Positions 18,509 through 28,939 of a stretch of 64,000 nt of DNA are shown here, piece after piece. Made by a program: the position numbers and the translations under genes. Within the stretch, counting starts at the first letter, position 1, and every line of letters starts with the position of its first letter. Under the pieces are notes generated by a model that was given only the letters and a program-made list of their open reading frames with translations, was not told the DNA's origin and searched no databases. Origin of the DNA: Mucilaginibacter flavidus (GTDB lineage Bacteria > Bacteroidota > Bacteroidia > Sphingobacteriales > Sphingobacteriaceae). The DNA lies in NCBI RefSeq assembly GCF_024055575.1, contig NZ_JAMXOE010000010.1:62001-126000 (forward strand). The letters run 5' to 3'.

Positions 18509-19936
18509 ATGAAAAACTTAAGAAATGCTTTTTATCTGCTTTCTTTGCTTGCATTTGCGTCATGCAGCAAGAAAGATAAAGCAGTAATTTCGGTGCCCCT
18601 TTTGCAAGTAGGCAAGCCGGTTAGTAACGCTGCGCCACTATCGGGCGCCATTAAAGGCACAATGCTTGCCAGCCAAACTTATACGGTATCGGGCGACGTA
18701 ATTATCAATGCAGGCGATACACTTTTAATACAAAAAGGTGTAAAGGTTAATATGACCAATGCTGCAAATTTTATCGTTAAAGGAACGCTTATAAGCCTTG
18801 GGACAAAAGATGCGCCGATAACAATTTCCGATCCTACTAAAACAAAAACCACCGGCAATTCTTCGGCCGCTACCGACCCTGCTTACGTAGGTGGATGGGG
18901 TGGAATTTATTGCGATGTAACCTGCCCGCTGCTGGTAATTAAGTGGACGCATCTTGATTTTGGCGGCGCCGGACTTGCTGCTCCGCCCTTTACCGGCCCA
19001 TCAACCGGCGATCAGTATATTGTGTACTGGCAAAATCCTAACGGCGTGTTTGTTCTTGAGGATTCATGGTTATACGGCTCACCGGATGATGCCGTACGTT
19101 TCTACGGTGGCCATATCAATATGATGAGGAACACACTTGAGAAATGTGGCGGCACAGGTGGTGATGGTTTTAACGCTAAAGGCGGAACCCAGGGCAACAT
19201 GGCTTACAACCTAATTATTGGTGGCGCAACCAATGGAACTAAATCAGCAAACGATGGTGCTAAAGGCTCAATTCAAACCCAGATAGCCATGTACAATAAT
19301 ACCTATGTGAATGACGGTTTCAGGAACACCGGTACTTATGGCGCACGCAGCGGCTCTATCGAGGTAGAAAACAACTCACGCGCTTATGCGTACAATAACC
19401 TTATTGTTGACTGTAACTTTGGTGTAAGGATAGCCGGTGGTAATAACGTAACAGCTAAGGTATACCTTGCTGACACATTAAACCATGCCGACGGCCCTAT
19501 CAACAAAACTTCGTACGGTTACAATTTCTTTTATGCTGACAACACGGCGCAGGCTAACCAGATCGTGCCGACTAACGTAGCCCAAGCTGTTGTTACTCAT
19601 CCGCAATCAACCGATATCCCTAATATGGCATCGTTCCTGGGCGCAACTTATACTTTTGGTTTTAAATATGACGGTACCTCGCTGGTGGGCAAAAACAATC
19701 CTATGTTTGTTAATTACCCGCTTCCAAACCTGAATTTTGCAAACCAGGCATCTGTTGATGGCTTTAATTTTCACCTGCAACCAGGTTCGCCTGCAGCGGG
19801 TAAAGGTACAACTACCGCCTTTTTACCTATTACCAGCGGGATTCCGCTCAGCGATAACTTCGGTTCAAGCGGTATAACCCCTCCGGGAAAAGACATCGGT
19901 TGCTTCCAATTAGATGGTACCGGTAATCACCACTAA
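18509..19936 (+). CDS. Right-handed beta-helix lipoprotein
   Basis: The 475-residue protein has a lipoprotein signal (LLSLLAFASC, Cys20) and then repeated short strands typical of a parallel beta-helix, with Asn-rich turns such as MMRNTLEKCGGTGGDGFNAK and YNNLIVDCNFGVRIAGGNNV. It lies 58 bp after the TonB-dependent receptor gene. It is probably anchored in the outer membrane. A carbohydrate-binding or cleaving role is possible but no catalytic residues are identified. Confidence 0.8.
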   Translation: MKNLRNAFYLLSLLAFASCSKKDKAVISVPLLQVGKPVSNAAPLSGAIKGTMLASQTYTVSGDVIINAGDTLLIQKGVKVNMTNAANFIVKGTLISLGTKDAPITISDPTKTKTTGNSSAATDPAYVGGWGGIYCDVTCPLLVIKWTHLDFGGAGLAAPPFTGPSTGDQYIVYWQNPNGVFVLEDSWLYGSPDDAVRFYGGHINMMRNTLEKCGGTGGDGFNAKGGTQGNMAYNLIIGGATNGTKSANDGAKGSIQTQIAMYNNTYVNDGFRNTGTYGARSGSIEVENNSRAYAYNNLIVDCNFGVRIAGGNNVTAKVYLADTLNHADGPINKTSYGYNFFYADNTAQANQIVPTNVAQAVVTHPQSTDIPNMASFLGATYTFGFKYDGTSLVGKNNPMFVNYPLPNLNFANQASVDGFNFHLQPGSPAAGKGTTTAFLPITSGIPLSDNFGSSGITPPGKDIGCFQLDGTGNHH

Positions 19937-19958
19937 TCAATAATCAAACATAATTAAC

Positions 19959-20969
19959 ATGACAACCCGTTTTTATAAAAATATCACCGCAAGTTTTATT
20001 AAAAGCGGGTTGTTGTGTTTTTTGCTATTATTCTTATTTTCATGCAAAAAGGGCAGTATTGTCGGCAACAACGCTTCCGATACCATTCCTGCGAAAACGC
20101 AGCCTGTAGTATTTTTAACCCCCACCTACGATCCTTTATCGCTTGATACAATAACGGTATTTAATAGTACACCGGCAGTTAAGAACCTGTCACGTACTGA
20201 CCTTGTAGAAATTTCGGGTGTTGCGGCAAGCCGTCTTAATCCCGGTATATTGTATATTCATAACGATAGTGGCAACCTAAACCAGGTTTACCTTACCGAC
20301 GTTACAGGCGCCGACAAAGGCACATTAAACTTAACACCGGTAAGCAACCGCGATTGGGAAGACATTGCTGTAGGCCCCGGCCCTGTTGCCGGCAAAAGTT
20401 ATGTATACGTGGCTGATATCGGCGATAATGATTCAAAATACAAATCAATATTTATTTACCGTTTCGTGGAACCTGATCTGGCTGGTAAGATAAAGCCTGT
20501 GGTAAACATTGATACCGTTGATAAAATTGAACTAAAATATCCGGAGGGGCCGCGCAATGCCGAAACCCTGATGGTTGACCCGCAGACTAAGGATATTTAT
20601 ATCGCGAGTAAAGAAAGCAACACATCAAAAATATATGTGGCCAGTTACCCACAAAATACCTCCGCAGTTACAGTAATGACGCCAGTTGTGAAACTACTAT
20701 TCAATAAAGCCACCGGTGGGGATATTTCGCCGGATGGGACGGAAATACTGCTGAGAAGTAAAGAAATTGTATGGTACTGGAAACTTTCGGCCGGAACAAG
20801 CATTAGTGCCGGGCTATTAACGAAGCCACATCACGCACCTTACGCTAACAATGAGCCGCAGGGCGAAGGTATTGGCTTTGCTGCCGATGGTTCCGGTTAT
20901 TTTACAACCACTGAGGTAAGAGACTACCCCGGAAACCCGACTACGATTTCATTTTATAAAAGAAAATAA
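19959..20969 (+). CDS. Beta-propeller-like lipoprotein
   Basis: A 336-residue lipoprotein with signal LLCFLLLFLFSC (lipobox Cys near 29), then segments EISGVAASRLNPGILYIHND, NRDWEDIAVGPGP and YVYVADIGDNDSKY. These repeats suggest a six-bladed propeller as in secreted proteins sometimes compared with phytase-like propellers. It begins 22 bp after the beta-helix gene. Ligand or enzymatic activity is unknown. Confidence 0.75.
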   Translation: MTTRFYKNITASFIKSGLLCFLLLFLFSCKKGSIVGNNASDTIPAKTQPVVFLTPTYDPLSLDTITVFNSTPAVKNLSRTDLVEISGVAASRLNPGILYIHNDSGNLNQVYLTDVTGADKGTLNLTPVSNRDWEDIAVGPGPVAGKSYVYVADIGDNDSKYKSIFIYRFVEPDLAGKIKPVVNIDTVDKIELKYPEGPRNAETLMVDPQTKDIYIASKESNTSKIYVASYPQNTSAVTVMTPVVKLLFNKATGGDISPDGTEILLRSKEIVWYWKLSAGTSISAGLLTKPHHAPYANNEPQGEGIGFAADGSGYFTTTEVRDYPGNPTTISFYKRK

Positions 20970-20984
20970 TTAATAAGCCCGGTT

Positions 20985-22160
20985 ATGTATAAGCACAGGA
21001 TAGTATGTTGTTTAGTTATAAGTATTAACTTCTTTTTATCTCTGCAAACAGGTTACAGCCAAACTGCTGCACCGGAAGTAATCAATATGGTCTTCTCGTC
21101 CGACGCCCATTACGGCATAAGCCGCAAAACCTTTAGGGGCGATAGCAATGTTACCGGTACTGTTGTTAATGCAGCTATGATTAAGGAAGTTAACAGCCTG
21201 CCTAATGTTCAAGTTCCGAAAGATGGCGGCGTTAATGGCGGAAACACTGTGGGCCCGATTGATTTTATGGTTCAAACCGGTGATATAGCAAACCGCATGG
21301 AGCCACCGGTTCAATCCGCAACGGCATCATGGACGCAATTTGAAAATGATTATATCAGAGGTCTAAAAGTTAAAGGACATAATGGTTTGCCGGCAAAATT
21401 ATTGCTCGCTCCGGGCAATCATGATATATCAAATGCTATAGGTTTTCCACGGCCAATGCAGCCACTAACTGATCCTACTTCAATGGTTAGTATATACAAC
21501 CTGATGATGAAGCCGGCTGTCCTGCTAACCAACCAGACTTTTGATTATGCCAGGGATAAGGTAAACTACTCCTTTAATTTAAAAGGCATACATATAATGT
21601 TTATCACGCTTTGGCCCGACTCTGCGGAGCGCATTTGGATGACAAAAGACCTGGATTCGGTAAATGGAAAAACTCCGGTAATCGTCTTTACGCACGACCA
21701 GCCAACGAGCGAAGCCAAACACTTTACCAACCCAAAATTGCCATACAAAATAACTGCTGACAATACATTCGAAGACCTTGTATCAGAACATTATAAGGAT
21801 GGGTACACTGCTGCAAAGGATGATGGCGCTACCGACATGGAGCAGCGTGGATTTGCGGCGTTTTTAAAAATTTACCCAAACATAAAAGCGTATTTTCATG
21901 GCAACAGCAACTGGAACGAATACTACACTTACACAGGGCCGGATAAAGACGTTAAATTACCTGTTTTTCGGGTAGACTCCCCAATGAAGGGCAAATTCTC
22001 TGCAAAGGATGAAAAGCAACTTTCTTTTCAATTGATAACACTCGACCCGCAAGCGCAAAATATTACTGTACGTGAGTGCTTGTGGAATACTATGCCAGCG
22101 GATCCGAATCAAAAGATAGTTTTCGGACAAAGTATAACTGTATCGCTAAAGGTAGAATAA
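20985..22160 (+). CDS. Secreted metallophosphoesterase with altered last motif
   Basis: A 391-residue calcineurin-like phosphoesterase with a signal peptide ending near TGYSQ. The metal motifs are SSDAHYG (D-x-H), QTGDIANR (GD), APGNHDIS (GNHD) and FTHDQP (His). The usual final GHxH is replaced by GNSN in YFHGNSNWNEY, so both final His ligands are Asn. The gene starts 15 bp after its neighbour in the five-gene envelope cluster. It could be a phosphodiesterase for a phosphorylated nutrient, or it may have changed metal use. Confidence 0.85.
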   Translation: MYKHRIVCCLVISINFFLSLQTGYSQTAAPEVINMVFSSDAHYGISRKTFRGDSNVTGTVVNAAMIKEVNSLPNVQVPKDGGVNGGNTVGPIDFMVQTGDIANRMEPPVQSATASWTQFENDYIRGLKVKGHNGLPAKLLLAPGNHDISNAIGFPRPMQPLTDPTSMVSIYNLMMKPAVLLTNQTFDYARDKVNYSFNLKGIHIMFITLWPDSAERIWMTKDLDSVNGKTPVIVFTHDQPTSEAKHFTNPKLPYKITADNTFEDLVSEHYKDGYTAAKDDGATDMEQRGFAAFLKIYPNIKAYFHGNSNWNEYYTYTGPDKDVKLPVFRVDSPMKGKFSAKDEKQLSFQLITLDPQAQNITVRECLWNTMPADPNQKIVFGQSITVSLKVE

Positions 22161-22243
22161 TTCTATTAAAAAATCCCCCCTTCAAGGGTGATACATACCA
22201 CTAACTTAAAGCATAACTTGGCTTGTATTAATCACAACCAGAT

Positions 22244-24025
22244 ATGCGTAATAAATTTTCGTCTGCGTTCATGCTGCTATGCCTGGGCTGCCTGTTTAAT
22301 AATTTTGCCTGCCGTGCCAGCACACCTGCCACAAACGTTTTTGATGAATTAGCATGGAAGTTTTCGGCCAATGCGCCAATCCGGTCGAGTATCACTTATT
22401 CGCCGCAGGCGGTCTATTTCGGCAGTAGCAAGGGCATATTTTATAGCCTCGATAAAAAAACCGGGAAAACAAACTGGACATTTAAGGCAGGTGCTGCTAT
22501 TAATTCATCTGCCGTTTATAATAACGGGCAAGTGTTTTTTAGTGATAACGGTCAAAACCTGTACTGCCTTGCGGGCACGACAGGCAAATTAGCCTGGAAA
22601 ACTTCATTGGGGCAAAGAAAGGCTTACGATTGGGCTTTTGATTATTACTATTCATCGCCGGCTGTTTTAAACAACCAGGTAGTAGTAGGCAGTAATGACG
22701 GATATGTTTACAACGTCAATAAAACCAATGGTAACATAAACTGGAAATTTAAAACAGGTGGGGTGGTGCGCAGTTCGCCGGCGATATCGGGTTCGGTAGT
22801 TTATGTTGGCGATACTGACGGCACACTATTTGCCATTAACCTGCAAACCGGTACCGAGCTATGGCACTTTTATATAAAAGGTCATGCATTAAAAAATGAA
22901 AATTTCGGGTTCGACAGGCGGGCAATTATTGCTGCGCCAGTTGTTGCAGGCAACAAAATTATTGTAGGTGCGCGGGATGGCTTTTTATACGGAGTTGATA
23001 AGCAAACAGGTAAGCAGCTTTGGGTGGTTGATCATGAAGTATCGTGGGTGATATCGCACGTGGCAGTTAAAGATTCGTTTGTAGTAACCGGCACTTCTGA
23101 CGGGCGATTTGTGCAGGCAGTAAACCTGAATACAGGCGAGCAGATATGGAAATTTCATACCTCGCTGGTGTGGTCGTCGCCGGTAATTGACGGTGACAAA
23201 ATTTACGTAGGCAGCCACCAGGGTGCATTGCTTTGCCTGGACCTAAAAACAGGCAGAAAAATAAACGCTTATCAAACCTATAGTATAATTTTTTCGTCGC
23301 CGGTTATTACCGGTAACCTGTTGTTTTTTGGTAATGATGAGGGAACCCTTTATGCATTGCGGTCTTCGGGTAAGGCCCACGAATTGCATGAGAAAGCCAG
23401 GAAATACGTTTACTGGGAACCTGGCAATACAGGTTCGAGGTATGGCGCCGATTTGAGGGTAAAATCGTTTCTGGTAGATAACGGCTACACGCTCTTAAAT
23501 AAAGACAAATTTGTAAAATTGATAAATGACGGTGACGCTAAGGCTAACTCGGTAGTAGTTATTGCCACCAGCGTTTTCCCGGCCGAAATTATCGATAATG
23601 GTGCAAACAGCCTGCTGCGCAAATACCTTAACGAGGGCGGCAAGGTTGTGGTAACCACCAATAACCCGGTTATCTTCAAAAAGGACAAAGATGGTCAGCT
23701 GGATATCCGCAGTTTCTTTTATGCGGATACTGTATTGGGAATAAAATACGGGCCGGAGGACCTGCGTTCCTACAAAGGCAACCAGCCGGCATTCCCCAGT
23801 AAAACCGGTGAACTATGGGGGTTGAAGATATCCTGGGCCAGCGCGCTAAGCCTTGATTTTAAACAGGTTGACGTTGTGTTAGGCAAAGATGAGAATGGGC
23901 TTGCATCGGCCTGGGTGAAAAAATACAGTCAGGCGCCCGGCTCGGGTTTTGTTCAGATTTGGGTGGATGATAACACTATTGATTTGAGCTACGTTGTCAA
24001 CGTGGCGGAGTATGGGTTGGAATAA
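22244..24025 (+). CDS. PQQ-like beta-propeller protein with extra C-terminal domain
   Basis: The 593-residue exported protein has repeated propeller blades (about 30-375) with the signature D-x-x-T-G-x-x-x-W (for example LDKKTGKTNWTF, VNKTNGNINWKF, VDKQTGKQLWVV and VNLNTGEQIWKF). A second alpha/beta domain follows (about 390-593) with VVVIATSVFPAEI and KYLNEGGKVVVTTNNP, resembling glutamine-amidotransferase-like or ThuA-like folds but with no clear catalytic Cys. It ends the envelope cluster and lies 2 bp from a converging gene. Confidence 0.8.
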   Translation: MRNKFSSAFMLLCLGCLFNNFACRASTPATNVFDELAWKFSANAPIRSSITYSPQAVYFGSSKGIFYSLDKKTGKTNWTFKAGAAINSSAVYNNGQVFFSDNGQNLYCLAGTTGKLAWKTSLGQRKAYDWAFDYYYSSPAVLNNQVVVGSNDGYVYNVNKTNGNINWKFKTGGVVRSSPAISGSVVYVGDTDGTLFAINLQTGTELWHFYIKGHALKNENFGFDRRAIIAAPVVAGNKIIVGARDGFLYGVDKQTGKQLWVVDHEVSWVISHVAVKDSFVVTGTSDGRFVQAVNLNTGEQIWKFHTSLVWSSPVIDGDKIYVGSHQGALLCLDLKTGRKINAYQTYSIIFSSPVITGNLLFFGNDEGTLYALRSSGKAHELHEKARKYVYWEPGNTGSRYGADLRVKSFLVDNGYTLLNKDKFVKLINDGDAKANSVVVIATSVFPAEIIDNGANSLLRKYLNEGGKVVVTTNNPVIFKKDKDGQLDIRSFFYADTVLGIKYGPEDLRSYKGNQPAFPSKTGELWGLKISWASALSLDFKQVDVVLGKDENGLASAWVKKYSQAPGSGFVQIWVDDNTIDLSYVVNVAEYGLE

Positions 24026-24027
24026 AT

Positions 24028-24936
24028 TTATTGGGATTGGATATCGACCACCGCTTTTAAGCTACCCTGCAAAAAGCTATTCTCTTCCATTTCAATTTTT
24101 GCTGATATGAGCCGCTTTGTTTTTTCGTCGATTTTATAACGTCCCGAAAATTTCTTAGTGACTTGCGGATTGATAATTAATTTGCCGTCAACTTTTATTT
24201 TTATCATAGAATTAAAAATGCTCTCGATATAATATGTAGATACCCGCTTACCTCCTACGATCGGAATTTCCCTTTCATTAGTCCATTCGTCGCCGATAGA
24301 AACCTTTTCCACAGGAAAAACGATTTGATAGACTTCCCAGTTGACCGGAGAAAACATTGTGGGGATTTTGCGGCCGCTTTTATATGAAAATGGTTTAACC
24401 AGTTGTCCCCTGTTATTGAAAGCCAATTTAAAGGTGGAATCAAGTACCGGTTTTACAACCTGATTAATCCTCCGTTCCGATGGGCTCATCTCTGCTTCGT
24501 CCTGGTCTGACGAAAACTGGTCGCTGGCCATCATTCCGCCGTTCTTCCATCTTACATAATCAAACTTTGCAGAAAGCGCATACGCAGAGTCTTTTGCCAC
24601 GGAGTCGACCGTAAGCCCCATCCTGATGTACTCGTTGCGGAGAGGGTCAGCATTTTCATTAACCGTTGAACATACCCAGCAAATGTCGCGCCTGGTGCAG
24701 ACCGGGCAGCTAATAGTTTTGCCAGGTGTGCATGGTGGTTTCTTTGGCGCGTTAGAATCGGGGGCAAAAAAGGGTGATAAGTTAACCGGTGTAACCGCGA
24801 CGCTTGTTGAAGAGTTTTTGACCAAATAACTGCAGGGTAAAATACTATCAGCCAGGTTTGCCGCATTGTGCAATAAGTGGGCACACCCGGCTGCACAGTA
24901 TAATGTTTTAAGTCGCCTTACCGCCTTCGCTCCCAA
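24028..24936 (-). CDS. Hypothetical protein with Cys-rich segment
   Basis: A 302-residue product starting MGAKAVRRLKTLYCAAGCAH, whose start overlaps the sensor-NTPase gene by 29 bp. The N-terminal third carries several Cys (CTPGKTISCPVCTRRDICWV near 70-90), possibly metal-binding. The rest is beta-rich, with WEVYQIVFPVEKVSIGDEW and FSGRYKIDEKTKRLISAKIE, resembling DUF6263-like periplasmic proteins. No clean signal peptide is visible from this start, so the true start or localisation is uncertain. Function unknown. Confidence 0.6.
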   Translation of the reverse strand: MGAKAVRRLKTLYCAAGCAHLLHNAANLADSILPCSYLVKNSSTSVAVTPVNLSPFFAPDSNAPKKPPCTPGKTISCPVCTRRDICWVCSTVNENADPLRNEYIRMGLTVDSVAKDSAYALSAKFDYVRWKNGGMMASDQFSSDQDEAEMSPSERRINQVVKPVLDSTFKLAFNNRGQLVKPFSYKSGRKIPTMFSPVNWEVYQIVFPVEKVSIGDEWTNEREIPIVGGKRVSTYYIESIFNSMIKIKVDGKLIINPQVTKKFSGRYKIDEKTKRLISAKIEMEENSFLQGSLKAVVDIQSQ

Positions 24937-27900
24937 AAAACGTCGAGAGCTTTAAGACCATCGGTACGCCAACCGTAATAACTGTTAAATATTTAATAAG
25001 CGTGGTATAGGCTTCCTTCTGCGAGGTGAAAAGAAAGGCCAGCAATGCAATAATTAATATAATAAGCGGCATTTTTAATTTGCTCCAGTTGCCGTTATCC
25101 TTTATCTGTTGCTGTATCTGGTTAGCTTCCGAACTGCCTATTGCGGTTAGAATAAAATTTCTGAACCCGTTATTAAATATTTTCAATATGCCGTCTTCAC
25201 GTATCACCAGCCCTTTGCTGATCAGCAGGATAAGGTTATAGTCGTCGAAAGGGTTTACAAGCCCGTCTTCAGCAAGGTCGTATAGCAGGAATTTTTCTTC
25301 TTTGGTTAATGATTGCCACATGTACATATAAAAGTAATGCGACGTGATGCCTAATTTTAGCGCTAATCCGTCCGGGCCAATTGTAGATTGATCCACATCC
25401 GGTTGTTTAAGGCGGTTTTCCAGCGGCTCCTTCATATCCTTCAGGAAATGCCCGTTCCGGGTTTCATACAGCAGTGTTTTTTCCCAGTCGGGAGTATCTA
25501 TATTAACCGGCGGGTTACTGCTGTCAAGTTTTTCGACGGCTATTTTAAAGTGGCCAAGCAAAACATGCCACCGTTCCAAATCGTGCTCAGGCGAACGGTC
25601 TGACGTGGCCGCGGCCTGAGCTGCTTGCAGCTGATTAAGCGAGTCGAGGAAATTTATAGGATGTACTGTCGATATAATGATAACCTTGCTTAAATTTTTC
25701 TGCAACATATCTTCCAGGAATGTAAGCTTTAAACGGTTGGATGCCGGGTTCTTTATGTCGTACTCAAAATGGTTAACAATAACAAGCTTGTATTTGTCTT
25801 TTTGGGCCTCGCTTTTCATGTTATCCCAATCGGTTTTACTATTGACGTCTGAAGGCTCGTTCGGGATAAGAATCATATCGGCAACAAAATAATTGGGTGC
25901 ATCCGGCGGACTTTGATATGAAATAAGATCGGTCTCGTTTATGCCTTTAATTTTACTATGCTCCACAAGGTCAATCACCTTGGTTAATTTACCCGAGCCC
26001 GGGGGGCCAATCAAAAAAACAAGCTTGTTCAGTTTGCCGTTGCGGAGCAGCAATTCGTCAATTTTTTCCCAATAGCTGTCAGATGGCAGGTTTAAGGCAA
26101 AAAGTCGCCTTAATACATTTTGCAGTAAGTACCAAAAACCGACAAGAGCCCCAATAAATAGCCCCCAATAGGCCACGCCTTTGTACCAGTTGCTATCTGT
26201 AGTAAAAACCGGCAGGTTATACCTAAGCGGTAATGATTGCACTTTGAAATATTGTTGATCTGCCAGCCGGTGATAAGTTACCCCAGGGCTGTCTGATGTA
26301 CCCCCGGAATTAAACAAACTGCTGTATAGCCACGTTTCATCCTTCGGTGTATGGTCAAGTTCGTTAATGCCGGTAAGGCGTTTGTTGTTGTCTACCGTTA
26401 GCAAACCAAATAAAACTGTGGCACGGTGTTCATCCCCACCCAGTGTGATTTTAGGTTTCGCCGAAATAAAGGAATACCGGTTAACTCAAACGCCATCGCG
26501 GTAAATATTTGCTGCATTAATGCTATCAGGAGTGAGCGCATATTGCTGTTTGATAGCTTTAGTAAATAACGAATGCCGGTAACGGGCGCCCAGCCTTGCC
26601 TCGTAGTTAAAACTGGATATATAAAACAGGAGCACCGGCAAGCCGCTGGTAATAATTAGCCGGGTAAATGTCATTATTGAAAAACTCGTGCAAAATTCGC
26701 TGGCGCAGCGTCGGTCTATCCATTCTTTAAACAAGATGCGCCGCTCATAACAGCTCCACAATATTCCGATAAGAATAACTAAAATTACCTGGAAAAGCCC
26801 GAGCCGAAGCGCACTTGTTACAACAGCCGCTACAATATTTATAACAATAACAATTACGCCTAAAGCTATAATGGCATTGCGCTTAGGGATGTATTGATCG
26901 CTGTTTGCGTTTTTATAGGCCCTTGCATACAGCAAATTAAGCAGCAGGTACGACAGGCTTGATGCTGCAAAAAGCATAAACAATGCCTCGAAGAACGATA
27001 AACTGCCAAAACCCAGGAACAGGCTGAGCAGTAATATTGTTACCAGGTTGGCAAACAGCGCCAGGTTATATTCATTATTGAATTTTTTATTCGGCCCTAT
27101 CCACGAAAGATCAAAATAATGTTTTTTATACGATTGCCTTTTTATCGACACCATAAAAACAATCAATAACTCGATAGCAAGTGCAACAAAAAATGCAAAA
27201 AGCATGGAGAAGCTAAAAACGAAATTGTTGATTGCCCGCGCGCTGGTAAAGGATTCATCCTCCATTATCAGAACCTGGTATGGCAAAATTGAAAACGGAG
27301 ATACAAAGGCGGTATATTTTTTACCTGAGTAGTTGGTTTCAAAAAGCTGATCGGTATGGGCATCAATAGCGGCTTTAAGCGTTTCGCTTTCCGAAAATTC
27401 AACAAAAAGGTTTTCGTTCAGTTGTTTCGTAGTATCAGAATGATAAAGCACTCTTCCCTGCCCGTCAATAATGCTGTATAAAAAGCCGGGTGTAAGTATA
27501 GGGTGATATAAAGCTTTAATATTAAATGATATAGCGGTATAAGGTGCACCCCTACTGGCAGATGGTATGGACAACACGGTAGTAAATGTGTTGGTTGTAC
27601 GCGAAGTTACGGGCTCAAGGTAAAAAGGCTGCCCGCGGTCGCCGTGCATATAAAATGGTTTTTGGGTTTTTAACCGGGTAAAATAATCGCGGGTATGGTA
27701 ATTGCCCCGGGGCGGTGGTTCTGCACCCGGCGTCCAGTTTTCAATCTCCCAGCCTTTTTCGTCAAGTTGGTATACCTGGTTTACGCTAAGCCCGTTTGTT
27801 ATTGACTTTAGTTTGGTAGTATCCCAGCCGCTGACTGTTTTGCCGGGGTTGGCCGCTCTGCGTGACAATGGCTTTGCCGGGATGTTTTGCTGACTACAGG

Positions 27901-28939
27901 CTGCCGCTGCGCGGGTAAGTACCCGGTAGGTGTTTTCTATTTCAGAACTGAACCTGCTTTTGATACTGTCTGCCAGGTTCCTGGTCATAAATTCAGAAGC
28001 CGGCGTGCCCGACCGGAACGATGCATTATATGAAAAGAACGCAAAGAAGAGGATAGACATCAATAGCATGGGCACCGTGAGCGAGAACAGGCCGTCGGCA
28101 GCAGTCATCCGGTCGTTGCTTCCCATTTGGTATAGTTTAATCCATGGCAGTGCCAGTATACCCGCGATGGCCAACATCAATAAAAACAATACCGCCTGCT
28201 CCGGTAATTTGTTCTTTTCTTCGCCATAATGGTCTTTAGTAAGCAAACCAACTATTGTAATCGGTGCTGCAGCCTTAAGGTTCAGCTGTTGCGAAAAAAA
28301 CTTATAGGTAGTGCCGCTAAGCGAAATGTCTTTTACCTGTTCGGCATTAAAAGCGCTTTTGTCTTTTTTCAGCGAGTCGGATACTAATTGCGTGATGCCG
28401 CTTTAAAAACTCTGGTAAATCAAATCAGATTCGCGAAACACAATGTATTCATCAAAAGTTTTTTGTGGCAGTAAAGGCTCAATGAACTGTTTGAATGTAT
28501 AGGTAATTCCTATACACGCATTTTTTTTGACGATGTGGATGGAGAGGGTGCGCTCATTAAAAATGATGGATGTATCACTGATTGTTCCGGGAGCCGGTTC
28601 GGGGTTGGTTTTTACCCGCACATAATTGGTATCGATGGTTAAGGTAAAGTTTTTGGTGGGATAATTTTTGATGTAGGCCAGCAATTTGGCATTGTTATGA
28701 GCTTTTGAGAATGGCTGATAATTGCTCATTAAATTATTGAGTGTGGCCAACGAATTGTCGATTTTATCAGATATGTTTTGCGCTGCGTTTTGCAGGCACC
28801 TGAATTGCTTTTCTTCCAGCGCCCGTTGATTGTTGGGTACGTAAACAAAAAAATACGCTGCGCCAAGCGTTATTATTACCAAAAGAGTTGCAAAAATTAC
28901 ACCCCGGTTACGGCCGAATGAAAAAAGGTTCCTGATCAT
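24908..28939 (-). pseudogene. Cache-type membrane sensor fused to P-loop NTPase, two in-frame stops
   Basis: One frame runs 1343 codons from ATG 28939 (MIRNLFSFGRNRG) to 24908, broken only by TAA at 28403-28405 (codon 179) and TGA at 26486-26488 (codon 818). All three pieces share the frame, and the codons around each stop read as normal protein (SGITQLVSDSLKKDK after the first, VNRYSFISAKPKITLGG after the second). Domains: TM1 (about 14-34), an extracytoplasmic part, TM pair, a dCache-like region with YFTRLKTQKPFYMHG and IIDGQGRVLYHSD, several TM helices, a TM before a P-loop NTPase (GPPGSGKLTK near codon 976), a helical tail and two C-terminal TMs. Either a nonsense-inactivated gene, a readthrough gene, or a split operon. 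Confidence 0.7.

Noticed and set aside
24908..28939. Alternative genetic code with reassigned TGA or TAA
   Set aside because: Many other genes in the window end with TGA, TAA and TAG in the expected places, so standard stop usage applies.
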